A DNA stretch of 64,000 bases from Candidatus Tepidiaquacellales bacterium UBA2330 (GCA_002344965.1 DDUU01000042.1:1-64000), one strand, 5' to 3'. Counted from the first letter of the stretch, positions 45,107 to 54,696 are shown. Notes: a model not told the origin generated them from the sequence alone. Numbers and translations: made by a program.

Positions 45107-47783
45107 CAGCCGTTAATAATTTATTTCCGGGACAAATATTCAGATAGTCGCATTTTTGACAGACGCTCCTCAGGTCATTTACAGGTCTGTTTGGAAAATC
45201 CGAAACGTTAAATGTATTTATTTCATCAATTATCTCACGGACATACTTTAGGAAATTGTCTGCATCATCTTTGTAAATAAATGGAAAATCAGCTGATCCT
45301 TTTCTGGCGGAGTTTATACTTTTAAGAAGCGGCTGTATAATATCATTTCTAAAAGTATTTTCTTTTTTCTTTCCAAATTTTTTATACTGAATATTTTTTT
45401 CGTATATCATGAAATTATGAATTCTTGTTTCTAGCTTTTCGATTAGTGAGCTTAAATCATAAAAATTTATTTCGTCAAAAACATCCAGAATAATTTTTCT
45501 ATATTCTCCCAAAGTCAGATCAGACTTGATATCATGTCCGAGCTTATCATAAAACGCAGGAGAAATAATAAATCTTTTAAAAGTCTCCGGTATATAAACT
45601 ACTTCAGTCTGCGAATTACCTGACTCAGCAGTACCTTTTATATATTCATTGAAATTCAAAAGAAGATACAGGTAAATAAAATTTATTTCAGAATCGGGAA
45701 CATCTTCTCTTTTTCCCGTGATATAGGAAATAGTCTGAAAATTTGCATCATCAGCTTTATCCTTTTTAATTCGGCTCAAATTAAATTCCTTTATGAGCAT
45801 TTCTGAGCTCTTGCCTGATCTGGAAGATTTGTAATCAACTATCGTCCTTCCTGAAGTGAGATCAATCTTACCTATGATACATGAATAAGGAGCTTTCAGC
45901 CATTTCTCAGTATTGAGATATTTTTTTTCGAGTTTTGTTTTTTTAAAAAGAAAATTGTTTTCAGCAATTTTGTCTTTTTTTCTTTTTGCAAATTCATATT
46001 CGATTTTATTTTTAAGTGAATCGAGAAAATCCATAATCACGTACATTCCCACTTTAAACTCAGATCTTTCGGCATCCGAATTTATTTCATTTACAAATCC
46101 GGAAAACTCTTCCATTATCAGATCCAAAAGATTATCGAAATTACTTTTTGCATATTCCGGATGATTGAAATAAAATTCAGCAAAACAGTGAAGCAGCGTA
46201 CCTTTAAGAAAATAATTTTTTTCAGTTGGTTTTATCAGTTTTTCGTATGAATACTTTTTCGGACACTTAAAAAAAGAATTTAAGGATGTAGGTGAAATAT
46301 ATACTATCTGAACAGGCGGACCGGATTTTAAATCATGCCGGAAGTCTGAATCCGGTATTTTAACAGGTGATTCATGAATTGCGGTTACAGGTGAAAAAAA
46401 AATATCTTCAAAATTTTTTATGTTTTTTCCGGTAAGAATATTGAAATAGTAACATGGTATTACCGGCGTGTTATTCCTGATATTCTGCGCAAAATAAATT
46501 TTTTCATTTCCCTGAGATAAAAGTATCTGAAATTTTTCGAGATTCTTTTTTTCTTCAGCGGATTTATCAACATAAGCTTTATCCGGACTGAGCTTTGTCC
46601 AGCTTTCATCCAATCCGATAAATACAGTGATCTGCCTGTCCACAAATGCCGAACTGCCTGCATTTACAAACAGCACTCCTTCATTTAACCTGTCAATTTC
46701 AATTTCAATATTTATTATAAAATATATTAGTGTATTTAACCTTTCGGGGTTAATCTTTTTATCGCCTAATTCAGTGTTTACAAGAACATCCTTCAGAGGT
46801 TTACTGAAATTTTTGTTCGATATTGATTCTAATTTATTATATAGTTCGAAAAAAGTTAATCTTTCAATCTCTTTCATCAGTCCAAAAATACTCTTGAGAA
46901 TTTTATTTTCATTATAATTTAAAATATATGAGTTCAGATTGAAATCAGAATATTTTCTGTCTAAATTAATTCCGAACATTGATTCGGTAAAAAATATATC
47001 TTTTAAGAGATGATCAGAGACATTGAATGATGATTCGATGAATGACAGATAATTGCTAACAGAAATATCTTCTTTTAAATAGGTTTTAATTTCAAGCTTA
47101 ATTCCTTTTTTACTTAAACTTGATTTTAATAGATCCTTCAGTTCGCTGTCTGTATTAAAGATCAGCGCAGTTTCATTCTGATTTTCAGGAGTTATTAAAG
47201 CTGTGACTGAATTTATAAGATCTTTTGTCGAATTAAAAAGGAAAGTTTTGTTAAACTTCAGCTCTTCAACTTTCATTAATTCTATTTTATGCGGAAATGC
47301 TCTGATCTTCGGCAGGACTTGTTTATCCAGTTCATTGAAAAGTTCATATCCTGCAACAGCAATTTTTAAATCACCGTAAAATTTCTCATCAAATTTTTCC
47401 ATCGCGTATTCAACCGTTTTATATTTTTCCAGATATTTGAGAAAGTCTTTTTCCTGCGTGAGAAATAATTCGCAGCTTTCAAGCAGACCTGTATGATTCC
47501 AGATCTCGAGAATTTTTTCTATGCTCTGATGAACATATTTTAGCGACTTTCCTGAATGCCTGGTGATCTCAAGTATCAGTTCGGATTTTGAATATAATTT
47601 ATTGAAATAAAGCGTGCCGAATTTTAATGCAAGCTGGCGGGGAGTCATTGCAAGCAGACCGAGACGCGGCTTATCAACGCTTCTGTTAAGAGCAGTTGCA
47701 AGAGGGGCATCACTAGTAATAACAAGACCGAAGTCTTTCGCTTCGTCAAAAATTTCAGTGATACTTCTGGATTTGTTCATCAT
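45096..47783 (-). CDS. AddB-type nuclease subunit with iron-sulfur staple
   Basis: This 895-residue protein has a helicase-like N-terminal part without a clear Walker A, and a C-terminal PD-(D/E)XK nuclease (IIGKIDLTSGRTIVDYKSS). One Cys in SFFKCPKKYSYEKL and three near the end (Cys875, Cys878, Cys884, spacing CxxCx5C) match the [4Fe-4S] staple of AddB. That layout, an inactive helicase with an active nuclease, is the AddB role as Chi scanner and second nuclease. It overlaps the AddA-type gene by 11 bases. It is divergent from xthA, with 106 bases between them. Confidence 0.85.
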   Translation of the reverse strand: MMNKSRSITEIFDEAKDFGLVITSDAPLATALNRSVDKPRLGLLAMTPRQLALKFGTLYFNKLYSKSELILEITRHSGKSLKYVHQSIEKILEIWNHTGLLESCELFLTQEKDFLKYLEKYKTVEYAMEKFDEKFYGDLKIAVAGYELFNELDKQVLPKIRAFPHKIELMKVEELKFNKTFLFNSTKDLINSVTALITPENQNETALIFNTDSELKDLLKSSLSKKGIKLEIKTYLKEDISVSNYLSFIESSFNVSDHLLKDIFFTESMFGINLDRKYSDFNLNSYILNYNENKILKSIFGLMKEIERLTFFELYNKLESISNKNFSKPLKDVLVNTELGDKKINPERLNTLIYFIINIEIEIDRLNEGVLFVNAGSSAFVDRQITVFIGLDESWTKLSPDKAYVDKSAEEKKNLEKFQILLSQGNEKIYFAQNIRNNTPVIPCYYFNILTGKNIKNFEDIFFSPVTAIHESPVKIPDSDFRHDLKSGPPVQIVYISPTSLNSFFKCPKKYSYEKLIKPTEKNYFLKGTLLHCFAEFYFNHPEYAKSNFDNLLDLIMEEFSGFVNEINSDAERSEFKVGMYVIMDFLDSLKNKIEYEFAKRKKDKIAENNFLFKKTKLEKKYLNTEKWLKAPYSCIIGKIDLTSGRTIVDYKSSRSGKSSEMLIKEFNLSRIKKDKADDANFQTISYITGKREDVPDSEINFIYLYLLLNFNEYIKGTAESGNSQTEVVYIPETFKRFIISPAFYDKLGHDIKSDLTLGEYRKIILDVFDEINFYDLSSLIEKLETRIHNFMIYEKNIQYKKFGKKKENTFRNDIIQPLLKSINSARKGSADFPFIYKDDADNFLKYVREIIDEINTFNVSDFPNRPVNDLRSVCQKCDYLNICPGNKLLTADEQ

Positions 47784-47889
47784 ATCAATTCAGAATGGGT
47801 AAATTGAATATTAATTTTCAAAATAGTTAATTAACTTCGTAAAAAAAATTCTATGTTATCAATTTTTCTATATAACTTAAAGGTATTAA

Positions 47890-48675
47890 ATGGCAAAGAG
47901 TAAAAATAAAATTAAGATATTTTCCTGGAATGTGAACGGAATAAGAGCGGTACAGAATAAGGGATTTATGGACTGGTTTAAAAAATGCAAAGGAAATATT
48001 ATATGTCTTCAGGAGACAAAGGCGCAGCCGGAGCAGATATCCGATGATATAAAAAATATAAAAGGATATACATCTCACTGGTTTTCAGCTGAGAAAAAAG
48101 GTTATTCCAGTGTGGCGATATATACAGATACTGAACCTAAAAAAATTCTGACCGGATTCGGCAATCCGGATTTTGATAAAGAAGGTAGAGTAATTATTGC
48201 TGAATACGATTCGTTTGCTCTTGCAAATGTTTACTTCCCAAACGGCGGCAGAGGTCCTGAAAGAGTAAAATTCAAATTAGATTTTTATGATGAACTCTTT
48301 TATTTCCTGGAAAAAAAATACCGTGACAGAAAAGGCATTATTGTAGTAGGTGATTTTAATACAGCCCATAAGGAAATTGATCTTGCCCGTCCGAAAGAAA
48401 ATACAACAACTTCCGGATTTATGCCAATTGAAAGAGAATGGATAGACCGTCTCATAAATCTCGGATACATAGATATATTCAGAAAGTTCAATGACAAACC
48501 TGAACAGTACACTTACTGGGATCAGATAACGAGAGCGAGAGAAAGAAATGTGGGATGGCGCATTGATTATTTTCTTGTTACCAAAGACATTGCAGAAAGA
48601 ACTTTAAAAGCAGAGATTCATTCTGAAATAACGGGAAGCGACCACTGCCCGATCTCAATTACTCTTGAAGTTTAA
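47890..48675 (+). CDS. xthA: Exodeoxyribonuclease III
   Basis: This 261-residue enzyme of the exonuclease/endonuclease/phosphatase fold acts at abasic sites and removes 3' blocks in base excision repair. The active-site motifs are present: SWNVNGIRAV, LQETKAQPEQI (metal-binding Glu), GDFNTAHKEIDLARP, and WRIDYFLV followed by SDHCPI. It is divergent from the AddAB-type pair, so DNA repair genes are grouped here. Its stop overlaps the ATG of the next gene by one base (TAATG). Confidence 0.93.
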   Translation: MAKSKNKIKIFSWNVNGIRAVQNKGFMDWFKKCKGNIICLQETKAQPEQISDDIKNIKGYTSHWFSAEKKGYSSVAIYTDTEPKKILTGFGNPDFDKEGRVIIAEYDSFALANVYFPNGGRGPERVKFKLDFYDELFYFLEKKYRDRKGIIVVGDFNTAHKEIDLARPKENTTTSGFMPIEREWIDRLINLGYIDIFRKFNDKPEQYTYWDQITRARERNVGWRIDYFLVTKDIAERTLKAEIHSEITGSDHCPISITLEV

Positions 48676-49697
48676 TGAAAGCTATAGTCTTAAATCAGAC
48701 AGGAAAACAGAGCAGGTATACTGATCTTTTCAGAGTTGAAGAAGTACCGGTTCCGGAAATCTCACAGGATGAAGTATTAATAAAAATATTTAACGCATCA
48801 CTAAACCACCGCGATCTCTGGATTGCTGAAGGCGCATATTCAAAGATCCGTTTTCCGGTGATTCCCGGATCAGACGGCGCAGGTATAATTTATGATAAGG
48901 GAAAAAATTCAAACAATTTTTCCAATGGTGATAAAGTATTAATTTATCCCTGCAGAAACTGGGGAAGCAGTGAGAATTTTCAGAACAGGAATTTCGAAAT
49001 CCTCGGTATGCCGGAAGACGGCACATTTGCAGAATATGTAAAAGTACACTCTTCTGCGGTTTTTAAAATTCCTGCACATCTCAGCTTTGCACAGGCATCA
49101 GCATTTCCCCTTGCAGGTCTTACCGCTTTCAGGTCGCTCTTTGTCAAAGCAGAAATTAAAAAAACCGATAATGTTCTTATCACCGGCATTGGCGGCGGCG
49201 TAGCATCATTCGCTCTGATGTTTGCCGCAGAGACCGGTGCAAAAGTTTTTGTAACTTCAGGAAACGAAGATAAAATAATAAATGCTGTTTCTCTCGGTGC
49301 AGAAGGCGGAGTAAATTATAAAAGCGCTGACTGGCAAAATAAACTGAAAGACATCACGGAAAATAAAATTGATATTGTTATTGACGGATCAGGCGGAAAA
49401 TTTTTTGCAGGATACATTGACATTTGCAGCTACGGCGCAAGAATTGTTTCATACGGAGCGACACTCGGATCAGCAGACAAACTGGATCTGCATAAAGTAT
49501 ACTGGAAGCAGTTAAAAATCTCAGGATCGACTATGGGAACATTAACTGATTTCAGCAATATGCTGAAATTCTCAGATTCAAACCAGATTAAGCCTGTAAT
49601 AGATAAAGTTTTTCCGTTTCAGGATTATCAGAAAGCGTTTGAAAGAATGAAAAATTCAGAACAATTCGGAAAGATTGTTCTTGAATTCGCAAAGTAA
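48675..49697 (+). CDS. Zinc-free MDR oxidoreductase (quinone reductase-like)
   Basis: This 340-residue medium-chain dehydrogenase/reductase has the GroES-like N-domain (LNHRDLWIAEGAY, VIPGSDGAGII) and a Rossmann domain (VLITGIGGGVASFAL). The Cys that ligates catalytic zinc in alcohol dehydrogenases is replaced in NHRD, and the structural-zinc Cys cluster is absent. It is therefore probably an NAD(P)H-dependent quinone or enoyl reductase. The substrate is unknown. It is translationally coupled to xthA through a one-base overlap, but no functional link is evident. Confidence 0.85.
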   Translation: MKAIVLNQTGKQSRYTDLFRVEEVPVPEISQDEVLIKIFNASLNHRDLWIAEGAYSKIRFPVIPGSDGAGIIYDKGKNSNNFSNGDKVLIYPCRNWGSSENFQNRNFEILGMPEDGTFAEYVKVHSSAVFKIPAHLSFAQASAFPLAGLTAFRSLFVKAEIKKTDNVLITGIGGGVASFALMFAAETGAKVFVTSGNEDKIINAVSLGAEGGVNYKSADWQNKLKDITENKIDIVIDGSGGKFFAGYIDICSYGARIVSYGATLGSADKLDLHKVYWKQLKISGSTMGTLTDFSNMLKFSDSNQIKPVIDKVFPFQDYQKAFERMKNSEQFGKIVLEFAK

Positions 49698-49841
49698 TTT
49701 TAATGTGGTTTTTATCCTTATAATAGTCCCCGTTTCAGCAGGAACTTTAACTATTCTTAATTTATTCAGTAGTAATCTGACCTTTTAAAATTCAATTTTT
49801 AAAAAATTTAATTTAATAATTTACCTTATAAAACTTACACT

Positions 49842-50267
49842 ATGTTAAAAACATTTTTTGAGACAAAAAAAGATATCGGCTTACTGATACTCAGAATTGG
49901 AATTGGAACAGGTTTCATATTCATTCACGGCTGGAATAAAATGTTCGGAGGACCGGAAACATGGACAAGGCTCGGAGGAGCAATGTCTTCATTAGGAGTA
50001 ACATTTGCACCGTTATTCTGGGGTTTTATGGCAGCGATAACCGAATTCGCGGGAGGAATACTTTTAATACTCGGATTATTTACGCGGACGACTTCAGCTT
50101 TTATGGCGTTTACAATGTTAGTCGCTGCTGCAAGACATCTGACGAATTTAGATCCGTGGAATAGAGTTTTTTATCCTTTAGAATTGCTTTCAGTTTTTAT
50201 AGCATTAATTTTCATTGGAGCCGGTAAGTACAGCATTGATGCAATTATAGAAAAAAGAAAAAAATAA
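49842..50267 (+). CDS. DoxX family membrane protein
   Basis: This 141-residue protein has four membrane helices. The segments LLILRIGIGTGFIFIHGWNKMFGG and FAGGILLILGLFTRTTSAFMAF are the recognisable DoxX family core. Family members are linked to redox stress or to quinone chemistry, but the role here is unknown. It follows the MDR gene by 144 bases and ends at a large hairpin directly after the stop codon. Confidence 0.87.
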   Translation: MLKTFFETKKDIGLLILRIGIGTGFIFIHGWNKMFGGPETWTRLGGAMSSLGVTFAPLFWGFMAAITEFAGGILLILGLFTRTTSAFMAFTMLVAAARHLTNLDPWNRVFYPLELLSVFIALIFIGAGKYSIDAIIEKRKK

Positions 50268-50316
50268 GCTGAATCAAATTCCGGTAATTTTTTAAACCGG
50301 TTATTTTCGATTCAGC
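50268..50316 (+). terminator. Nested hairpin after the DoxX gene
   Basis: The outer arms GCTGAATC (50268-50275) and GATTCAGC (50309-50316) enclose the inner arms CCGGT (50281-50285) and ACCGG (50296-50300). The structure begins on the base after the DoxX stop codon. The following ATTAAGTTTAAAAAGCTTTTT has only short T-runs, so termination may be weak. The hairpin could also serve the convergent gene that ends at 50372. Confidence 0.65.
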
Positions 50317-50371
50317 ATTAAGTTTAAAAAGCTTTTTGGAATAAGTTTATTTTAAAACGCCGGAATAATGA

Positions 50372-50800
50372 TCAATGATCGGAATTATTATTTCTGCTTT
50401 TTAAAGCGTTAAAAAAAGTTTTTACGCCAACAGATACAGCAGAAATAGTACTGACAGTATCCAATACAGGCGGTTCAATTTCATCCATAACTTTCTTCTG
50501 CAGATTTAAAACTCTTTCCGTAGAATCCTTTACATTATCTACAACCGAACCGAGGACATCCATATTGTCATTCACTTTACCGGAAATTTCAGTAACGCTG
50601 TCAGCAAGCGATTCTATTTTTTCAAAAGTTGCGATAATTTTAGGTTTAAGTTCTTTACTGTCATCAGCAATCGAGTTTATTTTCTCGCTGATTACCAAAA
50701 ACAATTTACTGATCTTTACAAGAAAGAAGATGATCACGGTAAAAAGAACTACAATAATTATATTGACGATAATCTGCGATATCTGAAGTGTTTCTTCCAA
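50372..50800 (-). CDS. DUF948-like anchored coiled-coil protein
   Basis: This 142-residue protein has one N-terminal membrane helix (about 8-30) followed by heptad-like helices (SKLFLVISEKINSIADDSKEL, IESLADSVTEISGKVNDNMDVL). This layout fits the DUF948 family of small envelope proteins of unknown function. It is 22 bases downstream of the YtxH-domain gene, a pairing often seen with general-stress proteins. The C-terminal SAVSVGVKTFFNALKSRN resembles the family end. Confidence 0.7.
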   Translation of the reverse strand: MEETLQISQIIVNIIIVVLFTVIIFFLVKISKLFLVISEKINSIADDSKELKPKIIATFEKIESLADSVTEISGKVNDNMDVLGSVVDNVKDSTERVLNLQKKVMDEIEPPVLDTVSTISAVSVGVKTFFNALKSRNNNSDH

Positions 50801-50822
50801 TGCTATATTAATTAATTAATTA

Positions 50823-51239
50823 TTAGCTTTTTCTTTTTTCTTCATTATAAGCTTCTATACCTGCTTTAAAAGCATCCTTTATTTTTCCTGATTCTGAAGT
50901 GATCATATCTTTTGTAGAATCAATTGTACCGGTTGCTTTTATTTTTGCGTCGTTTAGGACATTGTTAGCGTCATCAATAAGCGAACTTGCTTTTTTCTTT
51001 GCATCAGAGATAAGTTCTTCAGATTTTCTTTTGCCTTCATTGATAAGATTTGTAGCTTTGGATTTTGCGACCTGAAGATATTCAGTTGTGTCTTCCATTA
51101 ATTCATCCTTTTTAAGTCTGATATCATTCCTGAATTCTCTTCCGCTTTTCGGAGCGTAAAGAAGTGCGATTGCAGCGCCTACGACGCTTCCTGTAATAAA
51201 TCCGAGTAATAATCCTTTTGTTGTTTTATTGTCGTCCAT
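50823..51239 (-). CDS. YtxH-domain protein
   Basis: This 138-residue protein begins with a Gly-rich hydrophobic helix, GLLLGFITGSVVGAAIALLYAPKSGRE, the YtxH hallmark. A long Lys/Asp/Ala-rich amphipathic helix follows. Such proteins are small, membrane-associated and often stress-induced; the mechanism is unknown. A strong ribosome binding site (AAGGAGATATAACA) precedes the ATG. It is paired with the DUF948-like gene. Confidence 0.82.
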   Translation of the reverse strand: MDDNKTTKGLLLGFITGSVVGAAIALLYAPKSGREFRNDIRLKKDELMEDTTEYLQVAKSKATNLINEGKRKSEELISDAKKKASSLIDDANNVLNDAKIKATGTIDSTKDMITSESGKIKDAFKAGIEAYNEEKRKS

Positions 51240-51334
51240 TGTTATATCTCCTTATTTAAATTTATTTGATTAATATTAATATATACTAATTTTATTTTAT
51301 TAGCAAATTAGAATTTTATTGTTAAATGTAATTG

Positions 51335-52726
51335 TCAGATATTTATCGCTTCATTGTATGCAACGCCAACAGCTTCCATATTCGCTTCGCTTAAAGTAGG
51401 ATGAGCGTGAACAGTTTTTAAAATCTGTTCGTGCGTAGCTTCAAGAGATTTCGCAAGAACAAATTCCATTATTAATTCAGTGGCTTCTACTCCTACAATA
51501 TGCGCTCCTATAAGTTCGTTATATTTTTTATCGAATATAACCTTGATCATACCGACAGTTTCACCTAATGCCCGCGACTTGCCACTGGCGGAAAAAGGAA
51601 ACTTTCCTACATTGATCTCATATCCTTCTTCAAGTGCTTTCTTTTCTGTAAGTCCGACGGAAGCAACCTGGGGCTGACAGTAAGTACAGCCGGGGATTGT
51701 GTTATAATCAATTTCCGGAACATGCATCCCTTTAATTTTTTCAATGCAGTTTATTCCTTCTGAAGAAGCGACATGCGCGAGCCATGGAGGTCCGATGACA
51801 TCACCGATAGCATAAAATCCATCGACGTTTGTTTTGTAATCCTTGTCAACTTTTATGCTACCTTTATCTATCGCAATACCTATTTCCTCAAGTCCGATAT
51901 TCTCGACATTTCCTGTCACACCAATTGCAATTAATACGACATCAGATTCCAGAACTTCATTACTCTTTCCAGATACATTTGTATAAACTTTATCACCTTT
52001 TACTTCAACGCTTTCTGTTTTTGTGCCGGTGAGTAATTTTATCCCCCTTTTCTTAAATTCTCTTGCGACCACATCAGAAATATCCTTATCTTCGATCGGC
52101 ATTATGTTAGGAAGCATTTCTACAATAGTAACTTCCGTTCCGAATGCGTTATAGAAATATGCGAATTCAACTCCGATAGCACCGCTGCCGACAATTGTCA
52201 TTTTTTCAGGCAGGTCTTTTAGGATCATCGCTCCGGTGGAAGACAATATTCTTTTCTCATCAAACTTTAAATTGCCTAAACTTCTTGCTCTTGCTCCGGT
52301 GGCAATTATATTATATCCGGCTTTTACTTTTTCCAGTTCCTTTCCTGATTTATCTTTAACGGAAATTGAACCGTCCTTATTAATGGCAGCAGCACCTTCG
52401 AGTACTTCAATCTTATTTTTTTTCATAAGATATCTAACGCCTTTTTCAGAAATGTCTGCTACGCCTCTTGATCTTGCGATAATTTTTTCAAAATCAAATT
52501 TTACATTTTCTACGGTGATCCCGAATTCGTCAAGATGTTTAATACCGTTCATCAGTTCAGCGTTTTTCAGGAGCGCTTTCGTCGGGATACAACCCCAGTT
52601 CAGACAAATGCCGCCCAGTCTGTCTTTTTCAATAATTGCAGTTTTAAATCCGAGCTGAGAAGCCCTGATAGCAGTAGTATAACCGCCGGGACCGCTTCCG
52701 ATCACAATGACGTCAAATTCTTTCAT
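51335..52726 (-). CDS. lpdA: Dihydrolipoyl dehydrogenase
   Basis: This 463-residue flavoprotein is the E3 component of 2-oxoacid dehydrogenase or glycine cleavage complexes. It has the FAD motif GSGPGGYTTA, the redox disulfide Cys41/Cys46 in GGICLNWGCIPTK, the NAD motif GSGAIGVEFA and the C-terminal HAHPTLSEA, with the catalytic His and the Glu four residues on. The E1 and E2 genes are not in the window. It is a single gene, divergent from the DUF2905 gene. Confidence 0.94.
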   Translation of the reverse strand: MKEFDVIVIGSGPGGYTTAIRASQLGFKTAIIEKDRLGGICLNWGCIPTKALLKNAELMNGIKHLDEFGITVENVKFDFEKIIARSRGVADISEKGVRYLMKKNKIEVLEGAAAINKDGSISVKDKSGKELEKVKAGYNIIATGARARSLGNLKFDEKRILSSTGAMILKDLPEKMTIVGSGAIGVEFAYFYNAFGTEVTIVEMLPNIMPIEDKDISDVVAREFKKRGIKLLTGTKTESVEVKGDKVYTNVSGKSNEVLESDVVLIAIGVTGNVENIGLEEIGIAIDKGSIKVDKDYKTNVDGFYAIGDVIGPPWLAHVASSEGINCIEKIKGMHVPEIDYNTIPGCTYCQPQVASVGLTEKKALEEGYEINVGKFPFSASGKSRALGETVGMIKVIFDKKYNELIGAHIVGVEATELIMEFVLAKSLEATHEQILKTVHAHPTLSEANMEAVGVAYNEAINI

Positions 52727-52845
52727 TTAATAAGTAAGATATTAGTTTAGAGATTAAGAATATTTTATTGTAAGTTTTATGTAAATTACTAATATTGAAA
52801 CCGTATCTCAATGTAATATTTTTTAAATTATAAATTAAAATATAT

Positions 52846-53085
52846 TTGAATCAGGTTTTTACACAACAGGCTGGAAAAATAATGATTATAACAGGGCTGA
52901 TAATAGCAGCAGCAGGCTTTTTAATTTTTTATTCAGATAAGATTCCTTTCTTAGGAAAGCTTCCCGGAGATATAAGAATTAAAAGAGAGAATTTTGAATT
53001 TTACTTTCCAATCGGTACTTCTATTGTCATTAGTCTAATCATTTCATTAATAATGTATCTGATATATAAGATCAGAGGCGGTTAA
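52846..53085 (+). CDS. DUF2905 membrane protein
   Basis: This 79-residue protein has two membrane helices separated by the family loop KIPFLGKLPGDIRIKRENFEFYFP, which is highly characteristic of DUF2905. No function is known for the family. I give the TTG at 52846 because AGKIMIITGLII matches the usual beginning of the family. The ATG at 52882 would remove part of the first helix approach and is the alternative. It lies 27 bases upstream of the RqcH gene and is probably co-transcribed with it. Confidence 0.83.
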   Translation: MNQVFTQQAGKIMIITGLIIAAAGFLIFYSDKIPFLGKLPGDIRIKRENFEFYFPIGTSIVISLIISLIMYLIYKIRGG

Positions 53086-53112
53086 GCATGAATTTAAAAA
53101 TTAAATCGATTA

Positions 53113-54696
53113 ATGAATAACTATTACACAATTAAGAATGTATCTGAATTTCTCGCAAAAGAATTTACAGGTTTAGAAATTTCCGAAATATTTTCACAGG
53201 AAAAAGAAAAGTTGTGCATTGCTGCAGTTAAAGAGAATGAATCAAAGACCATTGAATATTCCTGTCAGAGAAGATCACCGTATATAGTATTAAAGGAGAA
53301 ATATTCAAAAGCCAGAAGAAATACGGTAAATATATTTAAAGACATATACGGCATGAAAATTACCGATATTAAAATTTTAGACAATGACCGTAAGATCCTG
53401 ATTTCTCTGGCAGCAGATTATTCCATATTGTTTACATTTTTTACAAACAAGTCCAACTGCTTTTTACTTCGTTATGATCATATTGTAAGTGCATTTAAAG
53501 ACAGCGGGATATACAGCGGTAAAGACATTTCGGAGACAGCGCCGGAATACAATTCCGGCATACAAACCACCCCCGCTAACATCTCCCGCTATCTCAAATC
53601 CCGATACCCGAAATCCGGACCGCTATACATAAACGAAGCCCTCTTCCGTTCAGGTCTCAGCGATTCCTCACCCGCCGAATCCAAATCAATCTCCTCCGCC
53701 GACTCTGCCATGAACTCCATTTTAAATGAGATCTCAGATCCTGTTTACATTCTCTATCAAAAAGATGAAGACTTCAAAATTTCTCTTGCAACCTTATCAC
53801 ATCTGAAAGAATATACCGCAAAACAATTTGAAAACATTAACGAACTAATTCTCACTTATTTAAGACTCTCATCTTCATCCGTTAAATTTCACGATGCAAA
53901 GAATAACAGAATTTCTGAACTGAAAAAAAATATTACACACAATAAAAAAAAACTGGATAGCTTCAGACTAAATCTTGCGCATTCCCGTAATTCAGGAAAT
54001 TTTAAAGAATACGGAAATCTGATACTTCAGAATATTCATCTGATAAGCAAAGGTCAGACTGTACTTAAAACCGGCAATGATCAAGCGGGTAATGATATTA
54101 CTGAGATAAAATTAAAAGAAGACCTTTCCCCGGCTGAGAATGCAGCTATGTATTTTGATAAATATAAAAGACTGAAAAATTCCGAAAGTCTTATACTTAA
54201 AAAGATCTCTGAACTTGAAAAAAATATTGCATCTCTGGAAAATGAAATGGCTTCAGTCGAAGCTTCTGATAATTTTAAGAAAATTATTAAAGAGGATAAA
54301 TTAATGCAGGAATCAAAAAATGACGAGACAAATAAATTCAGAAAGTTTATTCTCAATGACAAGTATCAGGTCTGGGTGGGAAAGGACAGCATTTCCAATG
54401 ATTTGCTTACTACTAAATACGCATCACAGAATGACCTGTGGTTTCACGTAAGAGGTGCGAGCGGGTCTCATACTATACTTAAAAAAAATTTCAAAGAAGA
54501 CGTACCGAAGGAGATCATTCATACTGCAGCTTCGATCTCGGCTTATTACAGCAAAGCGCGAAATGCGGGAAGCGTACCTGTTGCTTATTGTGAAAAAAAA
54601 TATGTAAAGAAAAAAAAGGGATTTAAATCAGGGACTGTCATAATGGAAAGAGAAAAAGTTATTTTTGTAAAACCTTCACTGCCTCCGGACCTTTAA
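53113..54696 (+). CDS. rqcH: RqcH/NFACT-family ribosome quality control protein
   Basis: This 527-residue protein should recognise stalled 50S-peptidyl-tRNA and add alanine tails. NFACT-N covers about 1-160, with the Asp92-Arg93 pair of the DR motif in NDRKI. A helical and coiled-coil middle runs through about 260-400. The NFACT-R domain (about 405-527) includes YQVWVGKDSISNDLLT and DLWFHVRGASGSH. Residues 143-149 are encoded by a small palindromic element (53541-53559), in frame, in a variable linker. The next 160 bases are unusually C-rich. The stop overlaps the stop of the convergent TPR gene. Confidence 0.9.
   Translation: MNNYYTIKNVSEFLAKEFTGLEISEIFSQEKEKLCIAAVKENESKTIEYSCQRRSPYIVLKEKYSKARRNTVNIFKDIYGMKITDIKILDNDRKILISLAADYSILFTFFTNKSNCFLLRYDHIVSAFKDSGIYSGKDISETAPEYNSGIQTTPANISRYLKSRYPKSGPLYINEALFRSGLSDSSPAESKSISSADSAMNSILNEISDPVYILYQKDEDFKISLATLSHLKEYTAKQFENINELILTYLRLSSSSVKFHDAKNNRISELKKNITHNKKKLDSFRLNLAHSRNSGNFKEYGNLILQNIHLISKGQTVLKTGNDQAGNDITEIKLKEDLSPAENAAMYFDKYKRLKNSESLILKKISELEKNIASLENEMASVEASDNFKKIIKEDKLMQESKNDETNKFRKFILNDKYQVWVGKDSISNDLLTTKYASQNDLWFHVRGASGSHTILKKNFKEDVPKEIIHTAASISAYYSKARNAGSVPVAYCEKKYVKKKKGFKSGTVIMEREKVIFVKPSLPPDL
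53541..53559. repeat. Small palindromic element, copy 2, inside rqcH
   Basis: The sequence GCCGGAATACAATTCCGGC has 8-base arms around an ACA loop. It shares the 15-base core and the flanking CAGC and ATACA with the copy at 14767-14785. It encodes the peptide APEYNSG in the rqcH frame without interrupting it. The outer arm bases differ from copy 1 but still pair. Confidence 0.8.
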
